Assembly (NCBI GenBank): GCA_025201765.1
Contig: MU623489.1
Span: 1-64,000, forward strand
Origin: Daldinia sp. FL1419
Lineage: Eukaryota > Ascomycota > Sordariomycetes > Xylariales > Hypoxylaceae
DNA length: 64,000 bases
Direction of reading: 5' to 3'
Below the pieces are notes generated by a model. It was given only the letters and a program-made list of their open reading frames with translations. It was not told the DNA's origin and ran no database searches. The translations under genes were made by a program, and so were the position numbers. Below, piece by piece: positions 9,846-22,463 of this stretch (position 1 is the first letter of the stretch; each line of letters begins with the position of its first letter).

Positions 9846-11109
9846 GCTACCAGACTTCTATCACAATGGTTTATGGGCATAAGAAGCTACATCAGCACAG
9901 CCAATGGTCATCAAGCGCTCTCTTTCTTCAAGCCAGGCACTTCGTTATATGCCTCCAGTCAGGGATGAATGGATGCGCAAGTGGATGAGTGAGTAGATTA
10001 AGGCCCAGTCATGTTCTAATTCCACCAAGTATTGTGGCTCTTAGCTATAGAATATAACGGTTATGACCTATCGGCTCTCTTTCAATAGCAACCAGTGATG
10101 AAGTTCCAAACCGAAATTCCTAATGAAAATCACTTGATGTGTTATTTGATAGCGCTAGGCAGGTAATTGTGTGTAGTCCAGGCGAATCAGGAGTCATCCG
10201 TGAGATAGGTTCCTACAGTACATTCATCCACTGCATTCAAACATTAGATCCGGATAATATTCCTGTCTGGGAGGTATTCATATAACTTGTAGATTCCTCG
10301 AAAATAAAATAAAAATTTAACTTTGAGCTAATTCATCTCTTGGTCACTGTTCGGGTCGCCCCCCCTTTAAGTCCTATAGTCCCCTTACCAGGGTTTACTA
10401 CGACCAGCTTGGATTAACGGCAAAACAAAAGCTTAAGACATCTATTCTGATTCTCAGACATCACGCTCCATTGGAGGTGCCCAGGGCTATTTGATATTCT
10501 CCTAGGGAGAAGTTGCTTAGCTTCGATCCCTATTCTGTATCTGTTTACTTCTAACTAGGCCGAGTAGCACAGATGACGGTTTCGGCGATATACCATCACC
10601 ACTTGAAGATATTACCATTTTCTCTGTATGTTAGTAATATTGTAGTAATAGTCTCACGGGAGTATAACTAGGAGATGGTCCCCTAACAAACATGCTTGTG
10701 AATTAGCCCAGTGACAACTGGTTTGACGATCTTCTCTTAGTGATAGTAACCATGCAATCGATTGTCTTTCTACCATCGTCCCTGTCGTCCCACCCAACTA
10801 AGATTTTACTACTACCCCTCGACCTTGACGTCCTAGTGACGGGTACCTAACGACAGCCTCAGCCGTGTTTAGTCACTAGCCATCACCCTTTGTCACCTAG
10901 TCGTCCACCAACCAGCCGCTGTGGCATAAAAATACCCCAGCAACTTAGGTCCTTTGCTGTTGCACTAAATTTTCTTTCTTCCAAAATACAATAAACCATT
11001 CTTACCTAGAAAACATTCCTTCCACAACACACAACATCCATCAGGACTGGGGCAAGTCGGTGGAAGGGAAGATAGATAGAGCAGCCTCAGCATCTTCATC
11101 AAGCACGCA
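9846..11109. other. Intergenic region and 5' leader
   Basis: No open frame with family features. The last 200 bp, pyrimidine-rich with CTTCCACAACACACAACATC-like sequence, look like the transcribed leader of the gene at 11331. Confidence 0.45.
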
Positions 11110-11241
11110 GTAAGTTCTTATTCATTTGATGTTTCTCGTTCTTTTCTTTTCTTTTCTTTTTTTAAAAAAAAAAAAAAAAATCGAAGCATTGAGAGAAGCA
11201 TCGGTAGAATCGTCTGATAACAAAAGCTGACCTTTCAACAG
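11110..11241 (+). other. Probable 5'-UTR intron
   Basis: GTAAGTTC donor after CACGCA, a GCTGAC branch-like site and a TTTCAACAG acceptor define a 132-nt intron ahead of the start codon at 11331. It contains a CTTTT repeat and a run of A (11164-11180). Confidence 0.45.
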
Positions 11242-11330
11242 CACTTGCTGCAAGTAGCTATCACCGATAGACAACCTTACCCGAACACCTAAGATTTGCC
11301 CATCCACTGCCCAAGCACGACTCCGTCAAG

Positions 11331-12101
11331 ATGGATCTCCCTCTGCCCTTCATTTCAACCATCGAGGAGAGTGGCTTCTTGCTCTCTCGGCTTCGTGTTG
11401 GAGCTCCGCGCCCTGCCGCCCTCCCGAACCAATCGATCTATCCTGGGGAGTATCTCTCGGGTGAGTTCAGAGCTCGCAAGCTCATGATCGAGCACATCAT
11501 CGGCAACGTGATGAACGGCCTGCCGTTCGAGGTTGAGTTCTCGCTGGTTATGACCCGTCCCGAGATCACGCACTCGTCGAGCGCTTTCACCGTCATTGTG
11601 CAGGCTGAGCCGAACTCGAACATGGTCAAGGGCAAGGCCTGGGGCAAGGACACTGTCTACCAAGGCAGCAAATGGCTCTACGCCGTGGACAAAGTCCGCA
11701 GCTATCTCACCGACGAGGGCTTTGGCTTCATCACGGTCGAAATGCAGGAACGCGGCCTCCGCCGTGAGCGCGTCGATCCCGTCGTCATCGATGATCCGTG
11801 CTTCGACGCGCCTTTCTGCGACTCGTTCAACCGCGGAGAACTCGGGCTTTATGAAGACATTCATAACATCTGCACCGACGACTTGCGTGTCGGAATCCAC
11901 ATGCGCGATCTTAGTATCCGCCTCGTCCAGTATGTTCACCGCCTTCCGGGCGATCACTTTCATGCTCTCGTCATGGAATTCGACACCGGCCTCGACGAGG
12001 AGTTGTGGTGGCCCCTCGAGCTCAAGATTCGAGCTCGTCTCGACAAGGAGGGTCTCAAGCATCTCCCCCTCCTCTTCAACTGGCGTATTCCTATTGAGTA
12101 G
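11331..12101 (+). CDS. Hypothetical protein, GC-rich, single exon (256 aa)
   Basis: Starts at ATG in a good context (GTCAAGATGG), with a probable 5'-UTR intron upstream. The product (MDLPLPFISTIEESG... ending NWRIPIE) is acidic and soluble, with no signal peptide or membrane segment and no motif I recognise. Codons strongly favour C or G in third position, unlike the surrounding AT-rich DNA, which supports real and perhaps high expression. A long antisense open frame in the same place is a by-product of this codon bias. Confidence 0.7.
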   Translation: MDLPLPFISTIEESGFLLSRLRVGAPRPAALPNQSIYPGEYLSGEFRARKLMIEHIIGNVMNGLPFEVEFSLVMTRPEITHSSSAFTVIVQAEPNSNMVKGKAWGKDTVYQGSKWLYAVDKVRSYLTDEGFGFITVEMQERGLRRERVDPVVIDDPCFDAPFCDSFNRGELGLYEDIHNICTDDLRVGIHMRDLSIRLVQYVHRLPGDHFHALVMEFDTGLDEELWWPLELKIRARLDKEGLKHLPLLFNWRIPIE

Positions 12102-12759
12102 ACGGCCCAGCGTCGACTACTACGACTGTACTACTACGACTGTTACCTGATTGCCTGAAGACACGATTCATTTGCGCGTTTGCCTTTGCCGTTTAGAAAA
12201 TGTTAGAAATTGATCGAAAAAGGGATATGATAACGAAAACTCGAAAGTCCATTCACGGGTGTATGTCGGCGTTAGAGGGTGTTTTATGTTAGGAGAAAAA
12301 AAAAAAAAAAAAGGAGGGAGGTGGAGTGTTTTTACAAGATTCGAATCGTAGAGCTTAGGCCTCTTTGCAATCATCGTTTACGTGAGGTACCTTGCTCGCT
12401 TCATCATTAAATGTATTAGAAGTCTTAGGCAACAGGAGGAATAATCGTTTAATGACTTAACGCATATGGCGATAACTTGAAGTGATGAATTCTTACCGTT
12501 CGTGATCAGGAATAATGACTTCCCTCTAATCCGTGTGATCTCGTATTTTGTCGTCTCGGGACTTGAAGTGGAAGAATCTCCACTGAAAGGGAAATATAAT
12601 TATTGTGTCTAACTCCAATATAATGTCGGCAAGTGTCCATGAAGTATAGGCATACTCATACGAGCAACAGCTTACCATTAAATATTACAGGTTTTAGCCT
12701 AGAAATATATACCCCATAGGGTTGCTATGCTACATAAACAAGAAGATTGCCGAGCTTAA
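12102..12759. other. Intergenic region
   Basis: Lies between convergent genes. Contains an A-run at about 12294-12311 followed by GGAGGGAGG. No gene seen. Confidence 0.55.
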
Positions 12760-13850
12760 TCAATCTCGAGATATCATCCGAAAGATGTATTCATACATAG
12801 CTCTAATCTCGGTGGGTGGTTCGCCGATGAAATTACGCAAGATGGCATATATTCGATCAGCCTCGTCAGTACTAACATGCTCAGGCCAGGTTTGATAAGC
12901 ACCCAGGATATAAAGTATCTTAACCAGGGTGAGGTTGACTTCACCGGCGTGAGGTAATGTTTCTGGTACGGCATCGCGGAAACTCTCGAGAGTAAGTTCC
13001 CATGTCTGGTCTGGAGATAAACGGGCGCCACCTCGGACCATCCAGAATAGCTTCTGGGTTTTCTCATCATTAAGAGGCGAGGATAATATAAAATCCGGTA
13101 TTTGAGTATCTTTATGCACATATAGGAATGTGGATTGTGTTGATTGAGCGTTTAATGTGCTCAGGTGGTATTCAATGTGCTTCTGGATATCTTGAAAGGC
13201 AGCGTAATCGTGGAAGAAACAGCGACTTGCCTCTTGAGGGTCGACTACGTGGGAATCGTCTTTTGCCATGACTTTGGCTGGATCTCCCGGATCCCCCCAT
13301 ATTCTAACATGCTGAATATGAAAAGGCCGGTCTGTTTCAGAGATGTGTGCTTTCACAAGTCTCCGGACATAAAGATCCCAGCACTCGAGAATAAAGGAGA
13401 TATTCGTCCACGAATATTGCAGTAGACCGGACTGCTGAGATTAACCAATGATACGTGAAGACGGACATGCCATGAACTCACCTGGAAGTCGGGGTTACCC
13501 TCCGTAGGACGAGTAGAATCGTTTCTATCGCCAACACAACCAAACCAGACATCCCAGGTGGGTTGGAATGCTACGATAAAAGTCTCGCGCAGAGTAGAGC
13601 GACCCGATAGGAGGCGACCAACAAGAGGGCTAGAGCGGGCCAGGTTGATATTTTCGCTATACCATAAGATACGTTCAAGGATCTCTAATGGGATCTTTTC
13701 GAGGAATGACGCTTTCGACTTGCGGGATCTCCTAGATCTCCGTGGCTTGGATTTATCAACGGCTCTTGATTTCTTCTTGGGCGGTGGTGCGACGACAACC
13801 TCACTACCGTGGCGGCGTTTCCCGCGAACTTTAATAGGAGTCAACTCCAT
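12760..13850 (-). CDS. F-box domain protein
   Basis: Exon 1 (13850-13482) and exon 2 (13434-12760) flank a 47-nt intron and give about 347 aa. A basic N-terminus with nuclear-localisation-like clusters (PPPKKKSR, KPRRSRRSRKSK) precedes an F-box starting FLEKIPLEILERILWYSEN near residue 49. The rest (SGLLQYSWTNISF onward) is like fungal F-box proteins that lack a recognisable repeat domain. Such proteins bind Skp1 and select targets for ubiquitination. The acceptor is a CAGCAG pair, so one Gln is optional. The target is unknown. Confidence 0.8.
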
Positions 13851-14492
13851 TGATAGTAATTTAGATAGAACGGAATATCATGAATTGTCCAACTGTTAAG
13901 ACCTTGGGTCAAGGAACTAGAAGTTTCTATCGCGGATCTTCGATAAATGCGGTTGGACTAAAGGTTGAACATTTGTGGTACAAACGCATCCTGAGTTAAA
14001 TCTAGGATGACGGTACAATAAACTTTCCTTAAAATTCCTTAATTACCTAGTTATTAGGTACTGTAGAGGCTGCTTCTTGGCGCCGACGATGAAGATGAAG
14101 ACGCTGAAAAGTGGTGCTAAGGTTGAAAGTCTTAGGTACATCATTAGCGCTAGAAACAGGTGCAAGGAGCATTTTCGGGTAAATTTTACAATGCTATTTA
14201 ACCTAGTCCCACGGGCAGTCCCACGGGCAGTCCCAACCTGCCGGGCAGCTGCCGGGATAACAAGGCGGACCGATAGTTAGAGTGGATTCTCCGATAATGA
14301 TGAAAATCAATTCTTATCGCTCATCTTAGTTCAGAAGCTAATCCATACACTGCGATAACTTCCAATGGCGCATTCCAACTTTTAACAGAAAATGCCCACA
14401 CACGTACATTATTTTATCCCACTTCCAGGATTTTAAATATACAATGGCAACACACTCGGTTCAGCTTTGGTAACCCTGTATTCCATTCCCGG
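13851..14492. other. Divergent promoter region
   Basis: 642 bp between the F-box gene and the Mg2+ channel gene. Apart from the 12-bp tandem repeat nothing is recognised. Confidence 0.5.
14205..14235. repeat. Tandem 12-bp repeat
   Basis: Two exact copies of AGTCCCACGGGC and a partial third, followed by further CGGGCAG words, in non-coding DNA. Confidence 0.8.
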
Positions 14493-16226
14493 ATGACCTT
14501 CATAATGGCGTCGCAGCGTCTACCGGTGCCTTCTTTGAGGCTTCTAAGATTTCTTCGCATACAATCGGAAAATCTGAGCTTCTTTAGCCCCAACCACGAC
14601 CGTGCCGCAAGACTAGGACAACCTATGCACAGGGTATTATGCGCAGCTAAGAAGAATCCAAGGGGCTTTTTACGGGTGGGAGCACTCTTGGACGCTTCTG
14701 AAAATGCGCCATTACAAGCCGGCATGTTGGATTTGAATGCGCTCATACAAAACCGTTGCTACGGAGCTTCGAAAACGGCTCGTCAAAAGAATCATCCCTA
14801 CTTCTTTCCGAACATAGGTCTTCGATATAGCTCTTCGGATGGACCGCAGCCGCCTCCTCCTCCATGTCCGCCGTCTTGGCGAGAGAGGCTTTGGGGCTTT
14901 GGGGGCAAGAATCCCAAGCCTTTAGAGCCAGACGATCTACCCGACGTAGAGGGTGCTGACGGCACTTCAATGTTTAACAGCAGGCGCCAGCTTAGCCAGA
15001 AAGCAGCTCTTGAGCCGAGGCTACGATGCACCGAAGTTGACGAGAACGGCAACGTCATCCTAGTAGACGGCGAGTTCAAGAAGAGCGAACTTATTGCAAG
15101 GGTTTGTCTATCCCAATAGCATTCCATAGACACCAGCTAATTCGACATAGTTCGGCTTGCTGCCCCGCGATCTACGCAAGATCGACTCGTCCAACCTACC
15201 GCACATCCTCGTTCGGCCGACCGCCATCCTCTTAAACTTATTACACTTAAAAGTCCTAATTAAATACAACCGGGTCCTACTATTCGATGTGTATGGCTCC
15301 AAGGCGTCTTATCCGCAATCAGCTTTCATGTATGATCTACAGGGCAAGCTCCAACAAAAGACAGCTCCCGGAAACGGAGGCCTTCCTTACGAATTTCGGG
15401 CTCTGGAAGCCGTCCTTCAATCCGTTACTCAAGAACTAGAAGCCGACTTTGAAGCGGTCCGCGACCCGGTAATCCGTATATTAAGCGAGCTCGAGGATGA
15501 TATTGATCGGCACAAGTTGCGCATACTCCTCGTACTATCTAAACGAGTGAGCACCTTTGTTCAAAAGGCGAAACTCGTCCGCGATGCCATTGAGGAGCTT
15601 TTAGAAGCCGACGACGATTTAGCTTCAATGTATCTTACAGAGAAGACTCACGACATCCAAAGAGATCTCGATGACCACACAGAAGTTGAGATGCTACTGG
15701 AGTCGTATCATAAGCTTTGCGACGAAATCGTACAGGAAGCACAGAACCTGACATCAGGTATACGAAATACCGAAGACATGTAAGTGAATGGCTACCACCA
15801 AATATGCCTATAAAATCAAGCTGATAATGTAATAGTGTCCGGGCAATTCTAGACGCAAACCGTAACTCTCTTATGCTTTTGGATTTGAGGTTCAGCGTTG
15901 GAACATTGGGCCTCGCCATGGGTACGTTCATCGCTGGTCTCTATGGTATGAACCTCGAAAACTTCATCGAAGAGACACACTGGGGCTTTGCTATGGTCAC
16001 AGGTGTTTCCATCGTGATATCCCTATGGGTGTGCAAGTACGGTCTAGATAAACTCAAGAAAGTCCAGCGCGTCAAGATGCAGGGCGACGACAGAAAGACC
16101 TTGGGACCCGATTATCATTGGTTCCACGATGAGGGCAACGTGGGGCTCTTAGACCCCCGGAATCGCGAGATGATAAGACGACTTAACATGAGAAAGGATC
16201 AAGCTGAGAAAAGAAAGCGGTGGTAA
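14493..16226 (+). CDS. Mitochondrial Mg2+ channel, Mrs2/Lpe10 (CorA) type
   Basis: Three exons: 14493-15101, 15151-15779 and 15836-16226, with introns of 49 and 56 nt, give 542 aa. The start may instead be the second ATG (14505). The N-terminal 100 residues are basic and poor in acids, as in a mitochondrial presequence. The body contains LLPRDLRKIDSS, the helical CorA core, and the pore signature GMN at about residues 450-452 (AGLYGMNLENF) after the first membrane segment. A second segment (MVTGVSIVISLWVC) follows, then a short basic tail. Members form pentamers in the inner membrane and carry Mg2+ into the matrix. Whether it is the Mrs2 or Lpe10 paralogue cannot be decided here. Confidence 0.93.
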
Positions 16227-16769
16227 AAGACTGCCAGAACAGTACGTTATTAAGGGGCAATGGGATCGAATGATCTCACAATTTGACCCCTATCCATAGA
16301 GGCATACTAGGCGTCATGGTAAGTCGGAATTTTCCAAAATTCGGTAGGCGGGTTCGGAGTCTGTAGTCCGTGTATTGGACTCTAGTACCAAAAGCATTCT
16401 CGTCTCCCATAGATCTGGTTGGGCATCTGTATACCCTCTATAGACCGATTAAATTGACCCATCTCTATTAACTCCTGGCGAATCCCTTTCAGCACTGCAA
16501 CACAATTACTACTGCTGGCATCTCACGGAAGCATCTTGGAGAGAACATGTGGATCGGCGCATATATATGTATATGTATATATTTATGTACAATCTAGTCT
16601 TCCCACTTACTCATAGCTAGTAGTGAACATGAAGGATCAGCGAAAGATATTTGTTTTATGTTTTCCAATCTTCTTATTCCCCGTCCCATCGCTAGACTCC
16701 TATTCCCCCAACCGGCGCACATCGTAGCCACCACCACTCTCATCCTCATACTCTCTAGTCACTCCGCTC
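16227..16769. other. Convergent intergenic region
   Basis: 3' regions of two convergent genes; a TATATATGTATATG tract lies near 16560-16586. No gene seen. Confidence 0.6.
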
Positions 16770-17243
16770 TTACAACTCGGTCCCATCCGCATCCTCAAAG
16801 TTGGCATAATCCTCATTAGTCTCCTCAATCAACTCGAGCCTAATCTCGCCCGCGCCCAAATCCTCCACGCGAACCGCATTGCCACCCGCGTACCCCCAAG
16901 TGACCTTGACGCGGCCCTTGTCGAGCGGGGCGAGCTGCCTGAACACGGCGGGGCTGACGTCGATGGACCCGGACGCGCAGCCCATGCACTTGTCGACGAC
17001 GGTGGCCGTGGCCGTCTTGCCCCCGTAGTGGATGTTGATCCGCCGGCCGCACACCTTGGCGTTGTTCGGGTTCGCGTCGTGCCCGTATTGCGCCTGCGAC
17101 AGCGCTACGATCGCGTCTGCTTCAGAGTTCCATTTCCCGCAGGCACCGAGGCCGGGGGTGTAGTATGTCATGTCGCCGGAGTAGGCGAGGGCTTGGCTCG
17201 CGGCGGCGGCGAGGAGGAGGAGGGTTTTGGTTATGGGGGACAT
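16770..17243 (-). CDS. Small secreted expansin-like (RlpA/barwin double-psi barrel) protein
   Basis: 157 aa from the ATG of MSPITKTLLLL; a longer upstream frame lacks support. Residues 1-20 form a signal peptide ending in QALA. The mature part starts YSGDMTYYTPGLGACG and contains CGRRINIHYGG and VVDKCMGCASGSIDVSP, the hallmark of a double-psi beta-barrel with the conserved Asp. A second, carbohydrate-binding expansin domain is absent, so this is the single-domain type. Such fungal proteins are secreted, loosen or bind wall polymers, or resemble plant barwins and cerato-platanins; activity is unproven. The acidic tail (NEDYANFEDADG) is unusual. The coding part is clearly GC-rich. Confidence 0.88.
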   Translation of the reverse strand: MSPITKTLLLLAAAASQALAYSGDMTYYTPGLGACGKWNSEADAIVALSQAQYGHDANPNNAKVCGRRINIHYGGKTATATVVDKCMGCASGSIDVSPAVFRQLAPLDKGRVKVTWGYAGGNAVRVEDLGAGEIRLELIEETNEDYANFEDADGTEL

Positions 17244-19208
17244 TTTGGATGTTGGGTTTGGTTTGGGGGGATTTTCTTTGGTGGTTGATGAGTGAAGTTG
17301 GTAGGATAGGCTACTGGAGAGTCCTTGATTTGCGTCTGGGTGGAATCGTTGGTGAACAAAAGATTGGACATTGTGTGTCTTCAACGAGGTTATATATACA
17401 AAATTTCATAACCTCCTCTCGTCAGCCGATCACGCGTTTCTCTAACTAACTACCCCCATAACGTTGGGTCTACTATCCCATCCCCCCGACTTCATTCTTC
17501 GAGGGCTAGATTCCAGCTTACCGGCTTACCTATCGACCGACCTAACGGCGATTGTGGTAGCATACCAGGACGAAAGGAGGAAATATTATTGACAAAGCGA
17601 ATCTATCCCCCTAGATCAATATTCTCAAAAGGTTGTATTGCCGACAATTTCCAGGCACGATGCCTCAACCGATTGAACAGAAAGCCTAGACTCTGCTGTG
17701 TCCAAAGCTTAGTCGTCTGTGAAGATAGTCTGCTTACGTTGCCCAAAGTTGAGTTACGATGTGGTAGAGGCAAGTAACCGCCGTCAGCGGCGAAGTCAAA
17801 GATTTCCAATATTGCTTTACTAAAATATTGAATTTCTCATGACTTATACACCGCACCGTATAGGACTCATTTTCCATCCTTTACGGCTAGCTCGTCTTGC
17901 TATTACATAGCCTCGCAGTATTCATTTTTATAGTTGCCGAGCAGCGGCGAGCTTGAGCCTCTTAGTATAGAAAGACTTGAGATTCATGGGAGCCAACCAA
18001 TTACCCAGATAATGATTAATGGCATGGAGCTTTGAATCTAGGGGTAAGACAGGAGGAAACAGAATTACAATGCTGATGAGCTCATCCATCCCAGCTAAAA
18101 CTTAATAGTAGCATCTTACTTTGTACAGTCAGTAATATTGAAAGGTAGTACTAGGTAAGTTGAGATATAAGTAGAGAAAACGATGAATAATTGCGGATTG
18201 CTGACGCCGGGTTATATCCCCGCTGCCCAGCAGCAATTATCGACATATATTCCTTCTTGAGCCTCAGGTACGCCGAACCATTGGTTGCATCGTCATCTGT
18301 TGTCAGACTACCACATTCTAACACCATATAATTTCCTTGTCTAGCGCCCAAATCAGATTTGAAAACTTTCTATTTAAATCTCTAAGCCAAATCTAACTGG
18401 TTTGCTTACCGTGATAGTTATTTTTTTAACATTCATCGGCTAAGCTCAGCTCACGCCTCAATCTGGGAATTCGGTCCAAAATCTCATCTTGGGTTACTTT
18501 ATTGGTTAGCTTAACATCAGATCTCCGAACAGGCCGGTACCTACTAGTTTGGAAGTATTGGGAATGTGACGGCACGGGGAAGAGAACTCAACCGATATCG
18601 CTACTATTACTATTCACATGTGCTAATCCAACGATATCCGGCCGTTCGGTGTAAAATCGCGGATAATACTAGTATACACGTTGGAATCTTATACGTAGTC
18701 AAATCTATGGAATATGTGATAAATTGAACTTGAAATATACTATAGGGCGAGCAAGCGTTGTTATGGGAAATCGATTTTTCACATAAACTAAGACCCTCAG
18801 ACTAGGGAATGTCGGGCGGTGTTTGTCCTTGGGATAATCGCACTGGTGGGTAATTTGCGCCATGGGTTGAATATAACCTCCTTACGTGCCTACCTAATGT
18901 TCATAAGTGAGACTACTTCTATACAATGTGACTAAAATGCCCAGAGGGGGCAGACTTCGTCCTAATGCACCCCATATATTATTTATATAGCTTCACCTAG
19001 CAAGTTATCGACTAGGTACGGTTAGTTAGATAGAAGGAGAATTCGCGGACGAAGTGAACATAAGGTATAAGTAGAACATCAAAGTCCCTAGAAAATCCGC
19101 TGAATAATGCTTATTATCTTAATAAAATGCTAAGGCTATCCTGCCTATGTGTATCATTTGTGCATCCCACCATAAATGCGTGTATTGTCTAGCTATTGGA
19201 GCTCTTGA
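17244..19208. other. Gene-free stretch
   Basis: Almost 2 kb with only short open frames. The first 200 bp are the expansin-like gene's promoter. Nothing else recognised. Confidence 0.55.
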
Positions 19209-20944
19209 TCAAACGGCATCATCACCTCTAGGACTCCTCGGCCGCGATCTTTGATTAGAATTCCTTCTCTCGCCCTCATCCTCCGGCTCATCTTGATACT
19301 GCCTCGTAGGACTTGAAACCCAGGACTGTCTCCTTTCGCTCTCCCCTCCTGGGGAGCTGGCTATTGCTACATCTGAATTGTTGTCGCGCTTTCCGCGCCA
19401 CCACCTCAGCTTCCAAATTCCACCGAGAGCGTCTTGGACCCCGGCGCCTGCTGAACTCTTCCGCCGCATATGCTTGCGTGCTGTAAAGCCTGGGAACCCA
19501 GTTGACTTTCTCCGGCGCCGGAAAATTCTCCTTGGGGACTCTCCGCTGGGCTCAGCTGCTGTTAGGGAAACTGTCGATTCCCCCGATACTATCCTCCTGT
19601 CGCCCATTAATGGCGTATTTTCGCTGATCGCACTGCCGGGTACGGCGATCGATCGAGATTTGGTGAATGCAGGTCTGGGCGTATCCTGATCTTCTAATTC
19701 ATCCCATATCTCCGAACGCTCGTGCCAACGGCCCGTGGGTTTGCGACCTGGTGTGAGGGGCGTAGTCTCTACATTTGGCGCAAATGTGTTGTAGGTAGCC
19801 GGCGCAGCTTCGTCGACCAAACCCACTGAGTCCGAGTCCGTGGGGGATGACTCTTCTCCTTCCGTATCGTCTACTAGTCCCAACCCTGGTGTCAGAGTCG
19901 ACTGCCCAACAGCAGGTGGATGCTGCTCGTCGCTAAGACGCCATGATAATGCTAGTACGCCGGAGAGTAGGATAGCAGTGCCCAATGCGATGAGCCCACC
20001 GTGTAAACGTGTAATGAGATCCGTCTGTCGAAAGTATATCAACCCGTCCAGAATAGCGATGATGTTGTAAATGCAAAAGACAAGGGGGTATAATACTGAA
20101 GTGGATATTAATTTTAATCCACGATGTAAATAGTACAACTGGCTCAATGCCAGAGAAACCAGTCCAAACACGAGCATCCATGACTCCCAATGAACAAATT
20201 GGTTCTCGCCGTCTGCAATTGTCCTAATGACAAGCTCAACAGCAGACTTGGCGAATAGTAAAGAATGGGCAGATAAGATGCCGCTAATGCATCCAAATAC
20301 GAGACCACGGGCCAGCCGGAACCTAGCATTCTGCGAAAAGTTGCTGAGATGGTTGACCAGATCGATAACCACCGCCATCGAGACAACGAGCACGCCCTGG
20401 AGTGACATCCATAGGATGAAAGGCCACCTGCCGAGCAGATCTAGCAACTCTGGTAAACTATGCGCGGGGGAAGGTATCGCGCCGAATATCGCTATTAAGG
20501 CCGCCCCGGTCGTAACGAGTGCGGTACCGTAGAAGGACCATCGCGTGAAAGGTTCACCTAATATTAAGGTTGCACAGACCGAGTTGAAGACTAGCCCGGC
20601 GGCTTGTAATGTCGATAGGACTGGTAAAGGTAGGGTAGAAATCTGTATCGTACTCCCGAAAATGTTGGAAAAGATAAACATGCCCATTCCTAACTGCCAT
20701 CTCCGCCTTCGGTACGCTGGCCGCTGAAATTCGAGAGGATACTTTTCGTCTTCGAGCATATGCGACTTTCGCTGTAGAGTAAGGCCGAGTGATTGGACGC
20801 TCGTGGATACTAGGCCGACTAAGATACCAATCTATCAAGGGAGGCGAGAGACGTTAGTAACGGGAAAAAGCATAGCGAAAGCTCGTAGGCAGCAGAATAT
20901 ACCGTGATGGTGCCCCCGGGGGAGAGGTCGCCAAATATACCCAT
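19209..20944 (-). CDS. NIPA-type Mg2+ transporter / DMT-fold membrane protein
   Basis: Exon 1 (20944-20903, 14 codons, MGIFGDLSPGGTIT) and exon 2 (20831-19209) are joined across a 71-nt intron and give 554 aa. The second exon starts IGILVGLVSTSVQSLGLTLQ, the first membrane helix of the NIPA family, and about nine helices follow up to residue 310 (STLQAAGLVFNSVCATLILGE, LISTSVLYPLVFCIYNIIA). The last 230 residues are a hydrophilic, Ser/Arg-rich tail with many potential phosphorylation sites. The family carries Mg2+ or other divalent ions across plasma or endosomal membranes. Confidence 0.88.
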
Positions 20945-22463
20945 TGCGATAGTTTTATGCTAGGTCATCTGCGATACTCGCCAGATGAAAGAACGACTCG
21001 GCTGCCCATGAGACTCGAACTATCCAAGGCCTTTGACCTGCTACACCCAATTCGTAGTTGCGACAAAATAAGTGTAAATGGAGATTGGAACGCCACGCGA
21101 GTAATAAAAGGGACAAGGACGAGTAGAAGAACAACGGATGTGGTCGTAAGACGTAACGTCCGACACGTATGTATCTGTTGAATCGCAGGGTTCGAAATTG
21201 GATTGACGATGCGGTGAACTCGAGGGCCGTAGACGGTAGATGTTGCTCTAGTACAAGGAGCAGGGGTTCTCGCTCTAAAAAAAGAAGCGGTAATTTGAAC
21301 AGCTAAGAACTGTTGAGTTGGCGACTAATAAGCCTAACCTAGTACTTTTCCCTCTTCTCAATAGGGCAAGGAAAAAACAAAGGGTGGGTTGAACTGTATA
21401 GTATAAGATAGAATAGGATATGGGCGATTACGACGATATAGTAGAGATAGACAAGTTTATTATTTGAAGTAACTATCGGGCTAAGAAAAGACGAAGATGC
21501 ATTTAATTTTGTAAAAGAAAAGAAACTTGGGGTAGAATGTAAAAAAGTGTTAAACTCTATTCTAAGGGGTATGAGGTAATAGGTTAATGGGTAATAGAAG
21601 GTTAATGGGTAATTGCCCAAAGTAATTGGGGTTGATGATTCAATTTGGTCCGATGGCCGTTTTGGTTGGGGCGGGACGGCAACCTTGAATATTATTAGAT
21701 TTCCTTTTTTTTTTTTTTAAACTTGGAATTCAAACGATTCTTCTTTTAACTCGTCTCTTAAATTTGTTCTACATAATGGAAGTTATGGTTAATTCTTATT
21801 TTATACTCTCTTGGAATAACCAAATAGTAACGAAAAAAAAAGGGTAATTATATGTAATAACAGGTATGCAGCAGTGACAACGTATTGATTGAACTATTGA
21901 ACCGTATCAAGTGCCAGTGATCATTGGCCACACCCCAGTGCATCAGTGACAAGACACAAGTCATTCTGCAGGGGCCACCAGACTCCAGATTTCTGCATCC
22001 AAGTGCATCGTGGTACAGCGGTTACTGCAATGGGGTTACAGCGGGTTTAGTCAACTAGCCACAGGGAACTGCCGCCGTTAGTCTATCCCAAACGTACCAC
22101 TAAATACCTGTGGCTGATGCTGTACCTAAATAAGTTGAATGTATGTACGTACTTGCATTATGTAGCTCAAAGCCGGGGGGTCAAGAAGGAGAGGGAGCAC
22201 TGAGCTCTTACATAACATAACATTACATTTCATATGTCACCGGACCCAAGCTTCTATCAATTCATTCAAAAGTTGCTGCACGTATTGTAGTATTGAACCA
22301 TTCCGACAACCTTATTCAAGCCTGAGCTCCTGAGTTAACTTGGACGTAACCTTGATATCGTGTGGATTTGCTCAGAACCTTTGTCCAGCTGAGATATTCT
22401 CCAGCCCCGAACTCCTCTCGAAACCCCCCAACCACCAAATCTCCTCCTTATACTACCCTCAAG
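20945..22463. other. Divergent intergenic region
   Basis: 1.5 kb between the NIPA-type gene and the V-ATPase gene. It has AT-rich tracts, a T run near 21702-21718 and pyrimidine-rich DNA close to 22400-22460 that is probably the V-ATPase leader. No further gene seen. Confidence 0.55.

Noticed and set aside
11355..12062. Long antisense open frame opposite the GC-rich orphan gene
   Set aside because: Explained by the strong third-position C/G bias of the sense gene; low-complexity antisense product.
20990..21030. tRNA-like word (GACTCGAAC) on the minus strand
   Set aside because: No matching T-stem, anticodon arm or acceptor stem could be built around it.
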